In this document: positions 21,819 to 29,557 of the stretch, one piece after another | How the letters are laid out: each line of letters starts with the position of its first letter | How positions within the stretch are numbered: position 1 is the first letter of the stretch | NCBI RefSeq assembly: GCF_021531895.1 | Contig: NZ_JAFBIX010000030.1 | Coordinates: 1 to 32,960 of the forward strand | Source: Faecalicatena contorta | Lineage (GTDB): Bacteria > Bacillota > Clostridia > Lachnospirales > Lachnospiraceae | Reading direction: 5' to 3' | Length of the DNA: 32,960 bases | Program-made: the position numbers and the translations under genes | Notes under the pieces: generated by a model | Database searches by the model: none | The model's input: the letters and a program-made list of their open reading frames with translations, nothing else | Told to the model about the DNA's origin: nothing

Positions 21819-22675
21819 TGATTTCAGATATATATAAAAATAAAAAGAGAAGCTTATCTTTTGAGATATTTCCGCCGAAAAAAGATGCAGAACTAAAAAA
21901 TATTGATGAGACCCTGTCCATCTTGTGCGAATTAAAACCAGATTTTATCAGTGTGACATTTGGTGCGGGCGGCAGTTCTAACTGTAATCGGACCATTGAA
22001 TTAGCGAAGAAAATCAAATATGAGTATCATGTGGAGCCGGTGGTCCATCTGACTTGTCTTTGCTATGATAAGGCAGAGATTGATGAATTTTCGAGAGTAT
22101 TGATGCAGGAAGGAATGCAGAATATTCTTGCACTTCGGGGAGATCGGAATCCGAATGTCCCTGAAAAAGATGAATTCAAGCATGCGTCTGATCTGATTGC
22201 TTATCTGAAGGAAAAAGGCGATTTCTGCATTGCAGGGGCATGTTATCCAGAGTGTCATCCGGAATCAGAAAACAGGGTCATTGAGATGCGCAATCTAAAG
22301 AAAAAGGTAGATGCCGGAGCAGAAGTGCTTTTATCTCAGTTGTTTTTTGATAATGACCGTTTCTTTCGATTCGAAGAGGACTGTAGGATAGCCGGAATAG
22401 ATGTGCCTGTGATTCCGGGAATCATGCCGGTGATCAATGCGGCACAGATTCAGAGAATGGTGACAATGTGCGGAGCGTCTTTCCCGGAACGTTTCCAGAA
22501 GATTATTGATAAATATGCAGATAATAAAGAAGCATTATTTGATGCAGGAATGTCTTATGCATTGAGCCAGATTATTGATCTTCTGACCAGTGATATTGAT
22601 GGAATTCATCTGTATACTATGAATAATCCGGTGGTTGCAGGAAAGATCTGCGAAGGAATCCGGCATATTATATAG
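21815..22675 (+). CDS. metF: 5,10-methylenetetrahydrofolate reductase
   Basis: 286-aa flavoprotein of the MetF family, reducing methylene-THF to methyl-THF for methionine synthesis or, in acetogenic clostridia, for the Wood-Ljungdahl branch. Typical pieces: SFEIFPPKKD near the N-terminus (Glu in FEIFPP is the catalytic acid), VTFGAGGS, HLTCL, LALRGDRN, and the late AQIQRM and DLLTSDIDGIHLYTMNN regions. The start overlaps the stop of the candidate selenoprotein (ATGA), with GGGGAGTGG upstream. No RnfC2-like or MetV gene is adjacent, so the partner complex, if any, is elsewhere. Confidence 0.94.
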   Translation: MMISDIYKNKKRSLSFEIFPPKKDAELKNIDETLSILCELKPDFISVTFGAGGSSNCNRTIELAKKIKYEYHVEPVVHLTCLCYDKAEIDEFSRVLMQEGMQNILALRGDRNPNVPEKDEFKHASDLIAYLKEKGDFCIAGACYPECHPESENRVIEMRNLKKKVDAGAEVLLSQLFFDNDRFFRFEEDCRIAGIDVPVIPGIMPVINAAQIQRMVTMCGASFPERFQKIIDKYADNKEALFDAGMSYALSQIIDLLTSDIDGIHLYTMNNPVVAGKICEGIRHII

Positions 22676-22736
22676 AATGAAAAGCCAGAATATAATAATT
22701 TGTACAAAAGAAAAAGATACATAGGAGGAAGAAAAG

Positions 22737-23600
22737 ATGTGGCTTGGATTTGCAGTTGGCTCGGCTTTTTTTGCTGGCATCACATCTATTTTAGCAAAAT
22801 GTGGAATTAAAAAGACAGATTCCAATGTGGCTACGGCAGTTCGTACATTTGTAGTATTGATATTCTCCTGGCTGATGGTATTTGTTGTCGGCTCTCAGAA
22901 TCAATTAACTACATTATCGTTGAAAAATTTATTGTTTCTGGTATTGTCAGGCCTAGCTACCGGTGCCTCTTGGTTATGTTACTTTCATGCATTACAGATT
23001 GGAAATATCAATAAAGTAGTTCCGGTCGATAAGTTTAGTACGGTGCTTACGATCATCCTGGCATTTATTCTGTTGGGAGAGCCGGTTAGTATCTATAAAT
23101 TAATGGGAATTGTAGGAATCGGTGTTGGAACTTGGCTGATGATCCAAAAAAAGGAAACGACAGAACCGAAAAAAGAAGGAAAAGGCTGGTTCTTTTATGC
23201 GCTGTTATCAGCAGTCTTTGCCAGTCTGACTTCTATTCTGGGAAAGGTCGGCATTACTGGAGTGGATTCGAACCTTGGAACTGCGATTCGAACGATTGTC
23301 GTATTGATTATGGCATGGGTGGTTGTGTTTGTGACAAAAAAGCAGAACGATGTAAGGTATCTGGACCGAAAAGAGCTGAGATATATTGTGCTGTCCGGTT
23401 TTGCAACCGGTGCTTCCTGGCTGTGCTATTACCGGGCTTTACAGACTGGACCAGCCAGCCTGATCGTACCGATTGATAAATTAAGTATTGTAGTTTCTAT
23501 TATATTTTCTTATATTGTATTTAAAGAAAAATTATCGAAAAAGGCTCTCTTTGGGCTGCTTTGTATTGTTGGCGGAACACTGGTAATGCTGGTGGGATAG
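22737..23600 (+). CDS. EamA/DMT-family transporter with near-duplicate halves
   Basis: 287-aa, about ten-helix permease of the drug/metabolite transporter superfamily. It consists of two EamA repeats of about 140 residues, which are unusually alike: each contains TSILxKxGI, DSN, TAxRTxVVLI and SGxATGASWLCYxxALQxG, at about residues 18-82 and 164-230. A conserved V-P-x-D-K-x-S segment follows in both. This suggests recent tandem duplication of a single-repeat gene. Substrate unknown. GGAGGAAGAAAAG precedes the ATG; it lies 61 bp after metF in the same direction. Confidence 0.9.
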   Translation: MWLGFAVGSAFFAGITSILAKCGIKKTDSNVATAVRTFVVLIFSWLMVFVVGSQNQLTTLSLKNLLFLVLSGLATGASWLCYFHALQIGNINKVVPVDKFSTVLTIILAFILLGEPVSIYKLMGIVGIGVGTWLMIQKKETTEPKKEGKGWFFYALLSAVFASLTSILGKVGITGVDSNLGTAIRTIVVLIMAWVVVFVTKKQNDVRYLDRKELRYIVLSGFATGASWLCYYRALQTGPASLIVPIDKLSIVVSIIFSYIVFKEKLSKKALFGLLCIVGGTLVMLVG

Positions 23601-23631
23601 AGCCAAATGATTTGATTGAGAAAAGAGATGA

Positions 23632-25008
23632 ATGATTGTGACAAAAAGTATGACGGAAGGCAGACCGTTAAGATTGATCTTACAGTTCGCCGTTCCGCTA
23701 TTAATTGGCAATCTGTTGCAGCAGACATATAATCTGATAGATGCTGCGATTGTAGGAAGGGTACTGGGAACAAAAGCGCTGGCCAGTGTAGGAGCATCCA
23801 GCAGCGTGCAGTTCCTGGTACTTGGTTTTTGTATCGGGATCTGTGCAGGGTTCAGTGTGCCGGTAGCGAAGTTCTTTGGCGCTGAGAAATTAGAGAAGAT
23901 GAGGGAATATATTTTCCACGCAGTTGTCTTGACCGTGTTTTTTGCATGTATCATCACAACGGTCTGCGCACTTTTGTGTGCGAAAATCTTGCACATCATG
24001 TCGGTGTCGGAGGATATCTATGAGAATGCATATCAGTACTTATTGATTATATTCCTGGGAATTCCATTTACGTTACTCTACAATCTATTGTCCAGCATTT
24101 TGAGGGCAGTAGGAGATAGCAGAACGCCATTTGTATTTCTTGCGATTTCCACAGGATTGAATATTTTGCTGGATTTATTCTGTATTATGGTGCTTGGCTT
24201 AGGATGTGCCGGTGCAGCGGCTGCGACCATAACTGCGCAGGCTGTCAGCGGTATTTTGTGTCTGGTATTTATATGGAAACGTGTGGAAGTTCTGAAGTTA
24301 TCACACCGGAATTGTCGATGGAATGGTGCAGTTACAAAGAATCTTCTGGCCATGGGAATTCCGATGGGATTACAATATTCGATTACGGCAATTGGAAGTA
24401 TGGTCATGCAGTCAGCAAATAATGGCTTAGGAAGCGTCTGTGTCTCAGGATTTACTGCAGGAGTAAGGATCAAGCAATTCACTATGTGCCCATTTGATGC
24501 TCTCGCAACAGCCGCCTCCGTATTCTGTGGGCAGAATCTGGGAGCAGGCAAGATAGACCGTATCCGAAAAGGAATTCTGCAGACTGCGGCAGTTGGTGTA
24601 TTGTATGGAGGCCTGGTAGGACTTTTGTTGATATTTGAAGGACGGAACTTATCCATGATCTTTATCAGCAAAGAAGAGGTGGAAGTATTAGACGCAGCAG
24701 CGAAGTATCTGCGCTGCATGGGATATTTTTACTGGAGTCTGGGAATTCTGAACGTGTGCCGTATGAGCACACAAGGATTAGGATATTCTGGACGGGCAGT
24801 TTTTTCCGGAGTTACGGAAATGTTTGCCCGGTGTATCGTAAGTCTGGGGTTCGTTCAACGCTTTGGCTATACAGCAATCTGCTTCACAGACCAATCCGCA
24901 TGGATTACCGCATGCTGTTATATCATACCAACATGTTATCTGTGTGTCAGACAGATTGCGAAAAAGGTAGAGGGCAATAGACAGATTGAGCAGAATAAAG
25001 TAAAATAA
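23632..25008 (+). CDS. MATE-family multidrug/toxin efflux transporter
   Basis: 458-aa, twelve-helix antiporter of the MATE family (Na+ or H+ coupled). The start region TEGRPLRLILQFAVPLLIGN and LLQQTYNLIDAAIVGR is the typical first helix pair; the mid segment MGIPMGLQYSITAIGSM starts the second half. The ribosome site is poor (AAAAGAGATGA), and a GTG two codons downstream or a Met at codon 7 could also serve. Substrate not predictable. It is the third transporter-type product in this stretch and lies 31 bp after the EamA gene, so the two are probably co-transcribed. Confidence 0.93.
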   Translation: MIVTKSMTEGRPLRLILQFAVPLLIGNLLQQTYNLIDAAIVGRVLGTKALASVGASSSVQFLVLGFCIGICAGFSVPVAKFFGAEKLEKMREYIFHAVVLTVFFACIITTVCALLCAKILHIMSVSEDIYENAYQYLLIIFLGIPFTLLYNLLSSILRAVGDSRTPFVFLAISTGLNILLDLFCIMVLGLGCAGAAAATITAQAVSGILCLVFIWKRVEVLKLSHRNCRWNGAVTKNLLAMGIPMGLQYSITAIGSMVMQSANNGLGSVCVSGFTAGVRIKQFTMCPFDALATAASVFCGQNLGAGKIDRIRKGILQTAAVGVLYGGLVGLLLIFEGRNLSMIFISKEEVEVLDAAAKYLRCMGYFYWSLGILNVCRMSTQGLGYSGRAVFSGVTEMFARCIVSLGFVQRFGYTAICFTDQSAWITACCYIIPTCYLCVRQIAKKVEGNRQIEQNKVK

Positions 25009-25050
25009 CAGCAATAAATCACAGATGTTATGAAGGAAAGGAGCCTACGC

Positions 25051-26100
25051 ATGGAACAGCAGGAAAAGGTTCATAAGAGACGTCCCCGTTATTCCGGGAC
25101 ACATCCAAAAAAATATAGTGAGAAATACAAAGAACTGAATCCAGAAAAATATGCAGATACGATTGAAAAGGTTATCCAAAAGGGTAGTACTCCGGCAGGG
25201 ATGCACATTTCAATCTGTGTAAAGGAAATCTTAGATTTCCTCAAGATTCAGCCAGGGCAGAAGGGCCTGGATGCAACACTGGGTTACGGCGGACATACGC
25301 AGCAGATGTTACAATGCCTAGATGGCAAAGGGCATATCTATGCTCTGGATGTTGATCCGATTGAGTCTGTGAAAACAACAGAACGGCTGAGAAAGGCCGG
25401 TTATGGAGAAGATATTCTGACGGTTCGCCTTCAGAACTTTGCTGAGATTGATAAAGTGGCAGAAGAAGTGGGAAAATTTGATTTCATTTTGGCGGATCTC
25501 GGTGTATCATCCATGCAGATCGACAATCCTGACCGTGGATTTACCTATAAATTCGAAGGACCGTTGGATCTTCGGCTGAATCCAGAAAAGGGAATCAGCG
25601 CAGCAGAACGACTGCTGGAAGTAGAAGATGAAGAGCTGCAAGGAATGTTGGAAGAAAATTCGGATGAACCATATGCAGAAGAGATTACCAAGACAATTAT
25701 GTCCTGGAGGCGAAAAGGAAAATGTCCTGAGACAACGATTCAACTAAAAGAAGCAATTGAAGAAGCATTGAGATTTCTCCCGGAAAATGAACGGAAAGAA
25801 GCCGTGAAAAAAGCATGTCAGAGAACATTTCAGGCATTGCGCATTGATGTAAACCGCGAGTTTGAGGTCTTATATGAATTCCTGGAAAAACTGCCGGATG
25901 TACTTGCACCTGGAGGAAGAGTGGCAATACTTACCTTCCATTCAGGCGAAGATCGTCTTGTGAAGAAGTCGTTTAAAAATTTCAAAAAAATGGGAATCTA
26001 CAGTGACATTGCCAACGATGTGATTCGTTCTTCCGCAGAAGAATGTGCAAGAAACCCTCGTGCACGTTCTACAAAGATGCGTTGGGCAATACGGGCATAG
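25051..26100 (+). CDS. RsmH-family 16S rRNA (cytosine-N4)-methyltransferase paralogue
   Basis: 349-aa SAM-dependent methyltransferase of the RsmH/MraW family. Motifs present: LDATLGYGGHTQQML (SAM site), DFILADLGVSSMQIDNPDRG, GPLDLRL, TFQALRIDVNREFE, GGRVAILTFHSGEDRLVKK. About 45 extra basic residues precede the usual N-terminus (KRRPRYSGTHPKKYSEKY...). It is not beside mraZ or ftsL, where the housekeeping rsmH lies in the dcw cluster, so this is probably a second copy with a shifted RNA target. Start ATG at 25051 has AAAGGAG; a Met seven codons upstream is less likely. Confidence 0.88.
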   Translation: MEQQEKVHKRRPRYSGTHPKKYSEKYKELNPEKYADTIEKVIQKGSTPAGMHISICVKEILDFLKIQPGQKGLDATLGYGGHTQQMLQCLDGKGHIYALDVDPIESVKTTERLRKAGYGEDILTVRLQNFAEIDKVAEEVGKFDFILADLGVSSMQIDNPDRGFTYKFEGPLDLRLNPEKGISAAERLLEVEDEELQGMLEENSDEPYAEEITKTIMSWRRKGKCPETTIQLKEAIEEALRFLPENERKEAVKKACQRTFQALRIDVNREFEVLYEFLEKLPDVLAPGGRVAILTFHSGEDRLVKKSFKNFKKMGIYSDIANDVIRSSAEECARNPRARSTKMRWAIRA

Positions 26101-26124
26101 AAGAGGAAGAGATAAGGGGAACAC

Positions 26125-27297
26125 ATGGAAGAAAAGAAAGTAAAAAAACAAGATTCTGTATGCACGGTGGCAAAGAAATGTGGAGGATGTGTATATCAGG
26201 GAATGCCTTATAAAGAACAGTTGAAAAGGAAACAGAAACAGGAAGAACAGCTTCTGAAGAAATTCTGTAAAGTAAGTCCGATCATCGGCATGAAAGATCC
26301 ATATTATTATCGGAATAAAGTACATGCTGTTTTTGACCGGGACAGACGCGGTAATATTATTTCCGGTACTTATCAGGCCAATACGCACCGTGTGATTGCA
26401 GTGGAAGACTGTATGATCGAAGATAAAAAGAGTCAGGAGATCATTCGGACGATCCGGCATCTTTTGAAGTCCTTTAAGATTAAGACGTACGATGAAGATA
26501 CCGGATACGGCCTCCTTCGCCATGTGATGGTCAGAAGAGGGTTCCAGACAGGAGAAATCATGGTTATCCTGGTACTGGGTTCACCAATACTTCCGTCAAA
26601 GAATAATTTCATCAAAGCGCTTCGGAAGGAACATCCAGAGATCACCACAATCATTCTGAATGTTAATGATAAGCAGACGAGTATGGTACTGGGAGAAAAA
26701 GAAAAGGTTATCTATGGACCGGGATTTATCCGGGATACGCTGTGTGGATGTACCTTCCGTATCTCCCCACAGTCTTTCTATCAGGTCAATCCCGTACAGA
26801 CAGAAGTCCTGTATCAGACCGCCATGGAATATGCCGGCCTTCAGGGAAAAGAAAGCGTAATCGATGCATATTGTGGAATCGGAACTATCGGTATGGTGGC
26901 AGCAAAGCAGGCAAAACATGTCCTGGGGATAGAACTGAATAAGGATGCGGTGCGGGATGCTAAGATGAATGCCAAAGAGAATCAGATGAACAATATAGAA
27001 TTCCGTCAGGGCGACGCAGGAAAGTTCATGGTAGATATGGCAAAAAAGCACCAGAAGGTGGATGTTGTATTCATGGATCCTCCGAGAGCCGGAAGTGATG
27101 AGAAATTCCTGTCATCGGTTGCGCAGATGGGACCGAAGAAAGTTGTATATGTATCTTGTAATCCTGTGACACTGGCACGAGACCTGAAATATATGGTGAA
27201 GCATGGGTATAAGGTGGAGAAGATACAGCCGGTTGATATGTTCCCGTTCTGCGATCACGTTGAGACGGTAGTATTGATGTCAAAGGTTACAGAATAA
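26125..27297 (+). CDS. RumA-type RNA (uracil-C5)-methyltransferase without TRAM domain
   Basis: 390-aa SAM methyltransferase. Cys13, Cys19 and Cys22 (CTVAKKCGGC) and a Cys in VEDCMIED form the iron-sulfur site; the SAM site is DAYCGIGTIGMVAA; FMDPPRAG and the catalytic YVSCNPVTLARD are canonical. It lacks the N-terminal TRAM domain of the paralogue at 15978-17354, so it recognises RNA differently. AAGGGGA stands 4 nt before the ATG. It lies 24 bp after the RsmH-like gene, forming an rRNA-modification pair. Annotation pipelines tend to call both copies rlmD; only one can be the main U1939 enzyme. Confidence 0.9.
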   Translation: MEEKKVKKQDSVCTVAKKCGGCVYQGMPYKEQLKRKQKQEEQLLKKFCKVSPIIGMKDPYYYRNKVHAVFDRDRRGNIISGTYQANTHRVIAVEDCMIEDKKSQEIIRTIRHLLKSFKIKTYDEDTGYGLLRHVMVRRGFQTGEIMVILVLGSPILPSKNNFIKALRKEHPEITTIILNVNDKQTSMVLGEKEKVIYGPGFIRDTLCGCTFRISPQSFYQVNPVQTEVLYQTAMEYAGLQGKESVIDAYCGIGTIGMVAAKQAKHVLGIELNKDAVRDAKMNAKENQMNNIEFRQGDAGKFMVDMAKKHQKVDVVFMDPPRAGSDEKFLSSVAQMGPKKVVYVSCNPVTLARDLKYMVKHGYKVEKIQPVDMFPFCDHVETVVLMSKVTE

Positions 27298-27300
27298 TAG

Positions 27301-27329
27301 CCGCGAAAGCCCAGTAATACTGCGGTTTT
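27301..27329 (+). terminator. weak terminator after the methyltransferase pair
   Basis: CCG/CGG outer arms with an inner CAGT/ACTG hairpin are followed by TTTT. The left arm CCGCGAAAGC also nearly matches an inverted copy, GCTTCGCGG, at 27368-27376, so a longer structure is possible. Confidence 0.35.
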
Positions 27330-27414
27330 CTGGCAATCGAGCGAATTTGGAATCGGACAGGACGAATGCTTCGCGGTAACTTATCCAAGGGTAAATCAGC
27401 TCAAAAAGTGTGAG

Positions 27415-27495
27415 AGTTGAGTTGCCACGATAGATGTCAATAAGTTGAGTTGCCGAGTTAGATGTTGGGGTAGTTGTGGCTGTGAGATAGATGTC
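27415..27495 (+). repeat. three imperfect 24-nt repeats upstream of the GyrI-like gene
   Basis: Units at 27415-27438, 27443-27466 and 27472-27495 begin AGTTG and end TAGATGT plus one base; the first two share AGTTGAGTTGCC exactly. The period is 28-29 nt. They end 22 nt before the start codon and could be protein-binding repeats. No other feature is seen in this intergenic stretch. Confidence 0.5.
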
Positions 27496-27517
27496 AGGAA
27501 AAATAGGAGGAAGCGTT

Positions 27518-28150
27518 ATGGCTTTTGATTATAAAAAAGAGTATAAGGAATTCTACATGCCAAAGAATAAACCGTCTATCGTGACTATTCCGGGCATGAA
27601 CTATATTGCGGTTCGCGGACATGGCGATCCGAACGCGGAGGATGGAGAGTATAAGCAGTCTATCGGGCTGCTCTATGGTATCGCCTTCACGATCAAGATG
27701 AGCAAAAAGGGAGATCACCAGATTGATGGTTATTTCGATTATGTAGTCCCTCCGCTGGAAGGATTCTGGTGGCAGGATGGTGTCGCCGGGATCGACTATG
27801 CTCACAAAGAAAACTTCGAGTGGATCTCCGTCATTCGTTTGCCAGATTTCGTTACAAAGGTTGATTTTGACTGGGCGATTGAGGAAGCTACCAAGAAGAA
27901 AAAGACAGACTTTTCAAAGGTCGAATTTCTGACCTATGATGAGGGCTTGTGCGTTCAGTGCATACACATCGGTTCTTATGACGATGAGCCTGCCACTGTC
28001 GCACTTATGCATGAATACATGGAGCAGCAGGGCTATGTTCTGGATATTACAGAGCAGCGTTTGCATCATGAAATTTATCTGAGTGATGCCAGAAAGGTTG
28101 CGCCGGAGAAGTTAAAAACGGTGATCAGACATCCTATAAGGAAAGCGTGA
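27518..28150 (+). CDS. GyrI-like small-molecule-binding domain protein
   Basis: 210-aa stand-alone protein of the GyrI-like effector-binding superfamily, without a DNA-binding domain. Typical pieces are the opening AFDYKKEYKEFYMPKNKP, YIAVRGHGDPN, the strand GYFDYVVPPLEGFWW, and the late LHHEIYLSDARKVAPEKLKT. Such proteins bind or hydrolyse hydrophobic cationic compounds; some have hydrolase activity. AGGAGG precedes the ATG at 27518. The stop overlaps the GTG start of the acetyltransferase, so the two are coupled and may handle the same toxic compound (inference). Confidence 0.9.
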   Translation: MAFDYKKEYKEFYMPKNKPSIVTIPGMNYIAVRGHGDPNAEDGEYKQSIGLLYGIAFTIKMSKKGDHQIDGYFDYVVPPLEGFWWQDGVAGIDYAHKENFEWISVIRLPDFVTKVDFDWAIEEATKKKKTDFSKVEFLTYDEGLCVQCIHIGSYDDEPATVALMHEYMEQQGYVLDITEQRLHHEIYLSDARKVAPEKLKTVIRHPIRKA

Positions 28151-28656
28151 CAAGAATGAATGTAATATTGGAAAAGTGGACACATGAGTTTAAGCCTGAA
28201 CTTATAAAGATTTGCAATGAAGTGGATCGCTCCTATCTGTCAAACCGATTACCCTATCCTTATACCGAGGAATCAGCGGATTGGTGGTTAGGAATGGTAT
28301 CTGAGCACGATGGAAAGGACGGTATTTTTCGAGCAATTGTAGCTGATGGTAAAATTGTCGGAAACATCTCAGTTGAGCAAAAATCAGATGTCTACTGCAA
28401 GGACGGAGAGATCGGGTATCTGCTCTTGACAGATTGCTGGTCAAAGGGAATCATGACAGAAGCTGTTCGTCAGATTTGTGTCGCAGCTTTTTTGGAATTA
28501 GATATCATCCGCATCACAGGGCTTGTATATGCTCCGAATGTGGCATCACAGAGAGTGCTGGAGAAAAATAGCTTTATACGGGAAGGCACACAGAAAAGTG
28601 CTGTTTATAAAAATGGGCAAATTTATGATTTGTTTCTATATGCGAAGTTAAAGTAA
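28147..28656 (+). CDS. GNAT-family N-acetyltransferase (RimJ/RimL-like)
   Basis: 169-aa acetyl-CoA-dependent acetyltransferase. The RimL-type layout is visible: IGYLLLTDCWSKGIMTEAV carries the acetyl-CoA loop and helix, VASQRVLEKNSFIREGTQ the C-terminal part. The start is the GTG overlapping the preceding stop (GTGA), 4 nt after AAGGA; an ATG three codons later is possible. Acceptor unknown: a ribosomal protein N-terminus or a small molecule. Confidence 0.9.
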   Translation: MTRMNVILEKWTHEFKPELIKICNEVDRSYLSNRLPYPYTEESADWWLGMVSEHDGKDGIFRAIVADGKIVGNISVEQKSDVYCKDGEIGYLLLTDCWSKGIMTEAVRQICVAAFLELDIIRITGLVYAPNVASQRVLEKNSFIREGTQKSAVYKNGQIYDLFLYAKLK

Positions 28657-28768
28657 AATGAGCTTTTCTGCACTCAACCAGCGGTAGAGTTGCAGGAAAT
28701 CAACCTACGGTTCTTGTAAAAATATGATGATACCGGCTATGCTTGAGTCATGAAAGGAGGTGCCCGAT

Positions 28769-29149
28769 ATGGATCAAATCAATATTGGAAAATTCATAGC
28801 ATCCTGCAGAAAGGAACAGGGCATGACTCAGGCAGTCCTTGCCGAGAAGCTCGGAATCAGTGACCGGGCGATATCAAAATGGGAGACTGGAAAGTCTATG
28901 CCAGATTCCGGGATTATGTTGGAGCTGTGTGAACTTCTGAAAATTAACGTCAACGAACTCCTGTCGGGCGAAAGAATTATGGCAGAAGCATATGACAAAC
29001 GGGCAGAAGAAAACCTGCTGGCAATGAGGCGAGAGGTTGAGGAAAAGAACAGACAGATATACCTCAATTTAGTGATGGCTTGTATGGATATGCAGAAAAT
29101 TGCAAATTTTATGATGAATTATCAGGAGCGGAATTATTTCATGATTTAA
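28769..29149 (+). CDS. XRE-family regulator with a probably replaced C-terminus
   Basis: 126 aa from the ATG at 28769, with AAAGGAGG 9 nt upstream. Residues 4-65 are a classic XRE helix-turn-helix (IGKFIASCRKEQGMTQAVLA, then LGISDRAISKWETGKSMPDS), with ELLKINVNELLSGERI after it, as in a common Lachnospiraceae regulator type. After about residue 98 the sequence no longer looks like that family, and the frame ends inside the AT-rich block at TAA. The next open frame overlaps its last 70 nt in another register. Most likely the 3' end was replaced by an insertion or deletion. DNA-binding could still be intact. Confidence 0.8.
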   Translation: MDQINIGKFIASCRKEQGMTQAVLAEKLGISDRAISKWETGKSMPDSGIMLELCELLKINVNELLSGERIMAEAYDKRAEENLLAMRREVEEKNRQIYLNLVMACMDMQKIANFMMNYQERNYFMI

Positions 29150-29499
29150 ATCAAATATATAATAAAATGTTATCATTTAAAGCCTTAGGTTATTCTTCGT
29201 TAAAAGAATGGATTCCGCAAAACGTACCAATGATACAAATAACAAATACAAATCAAAACAAAGTTGATATTAATATTTCTTTTGATACTGTTAGAAGGGA
29301 AATTGAAAATATGTCAGCACTACCCGATGCTGAAATAAGGGAAATTTTAAGTAGAATAGATGAACTGGAAGCAATTGTTAAATCTTCAGAACGAAGGTCA
29401 AAAAAGTGGGAAAATGCAAAAGAGATAATTAAGTGGATTGCAGATAAAGGTGTTGATGTGGGAATTGCACTGTTGCCATTATTGTTACAAATTAAATAA
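29080..29499 (+). CDS. unrecognised AT-rich open frame, probably a truncated gene
   Basis: Up to 139 codons, open from 29041, but without a convincing start: the first usable codon is a TTG at 29080 inside the XRE gene, and no ribosome site precedes it or the ATG at 29167. The protein-like part has a polar middle (Asn/Gln-rich, IQITNTNQNKVDINISFD), a charged helix (ALPDAEIREILSRIDELEAI) and a terminal KWENAKEIIKWIADKGVDVG followed by a short hydrophobic end. The helical ending resembles C-termini of uncharacterised proteins in defence-rich loci, from memory only. It is probably the 3' remainder of a longer gene whose front was lost at the XRE junction. Confidence 0.45.
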   Translation: MYGYAENCKFYDELSGAELFHDLNQIYNKMLSFKALGYSSLKEWIPQNVPMIQITNTNQNKVDINISFDTVRREIENMSALPDAEIREILSRIDELEAIVKSSERRSKKWENAKEIIKWIADKGVDVGIALLPLLLQIK

Positions 29500-29557
29500 A
29501 AAAGTATAATATATTTTATTTCCTACATATAAAAGTTTTAGATGGAGGAGATTGTGT

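Noticed and set aside
24078-24719. Minus-strand 213-codon frame
   Set aside because: Shadow of the MATE transporter gene; no ribosome site and composition typical of antisense reading.
25942-26523. Minus-strand 193-codon frame
   Set aside because: Lies across the ends of two well-supported plus-strand methyltransferase genes; no family resemblance.
27301-27517. tRNA or small structured RNA gene
   Set aside because: No T-loop or anticodon arm pattern; only repeats and a weak hairpin are visible.
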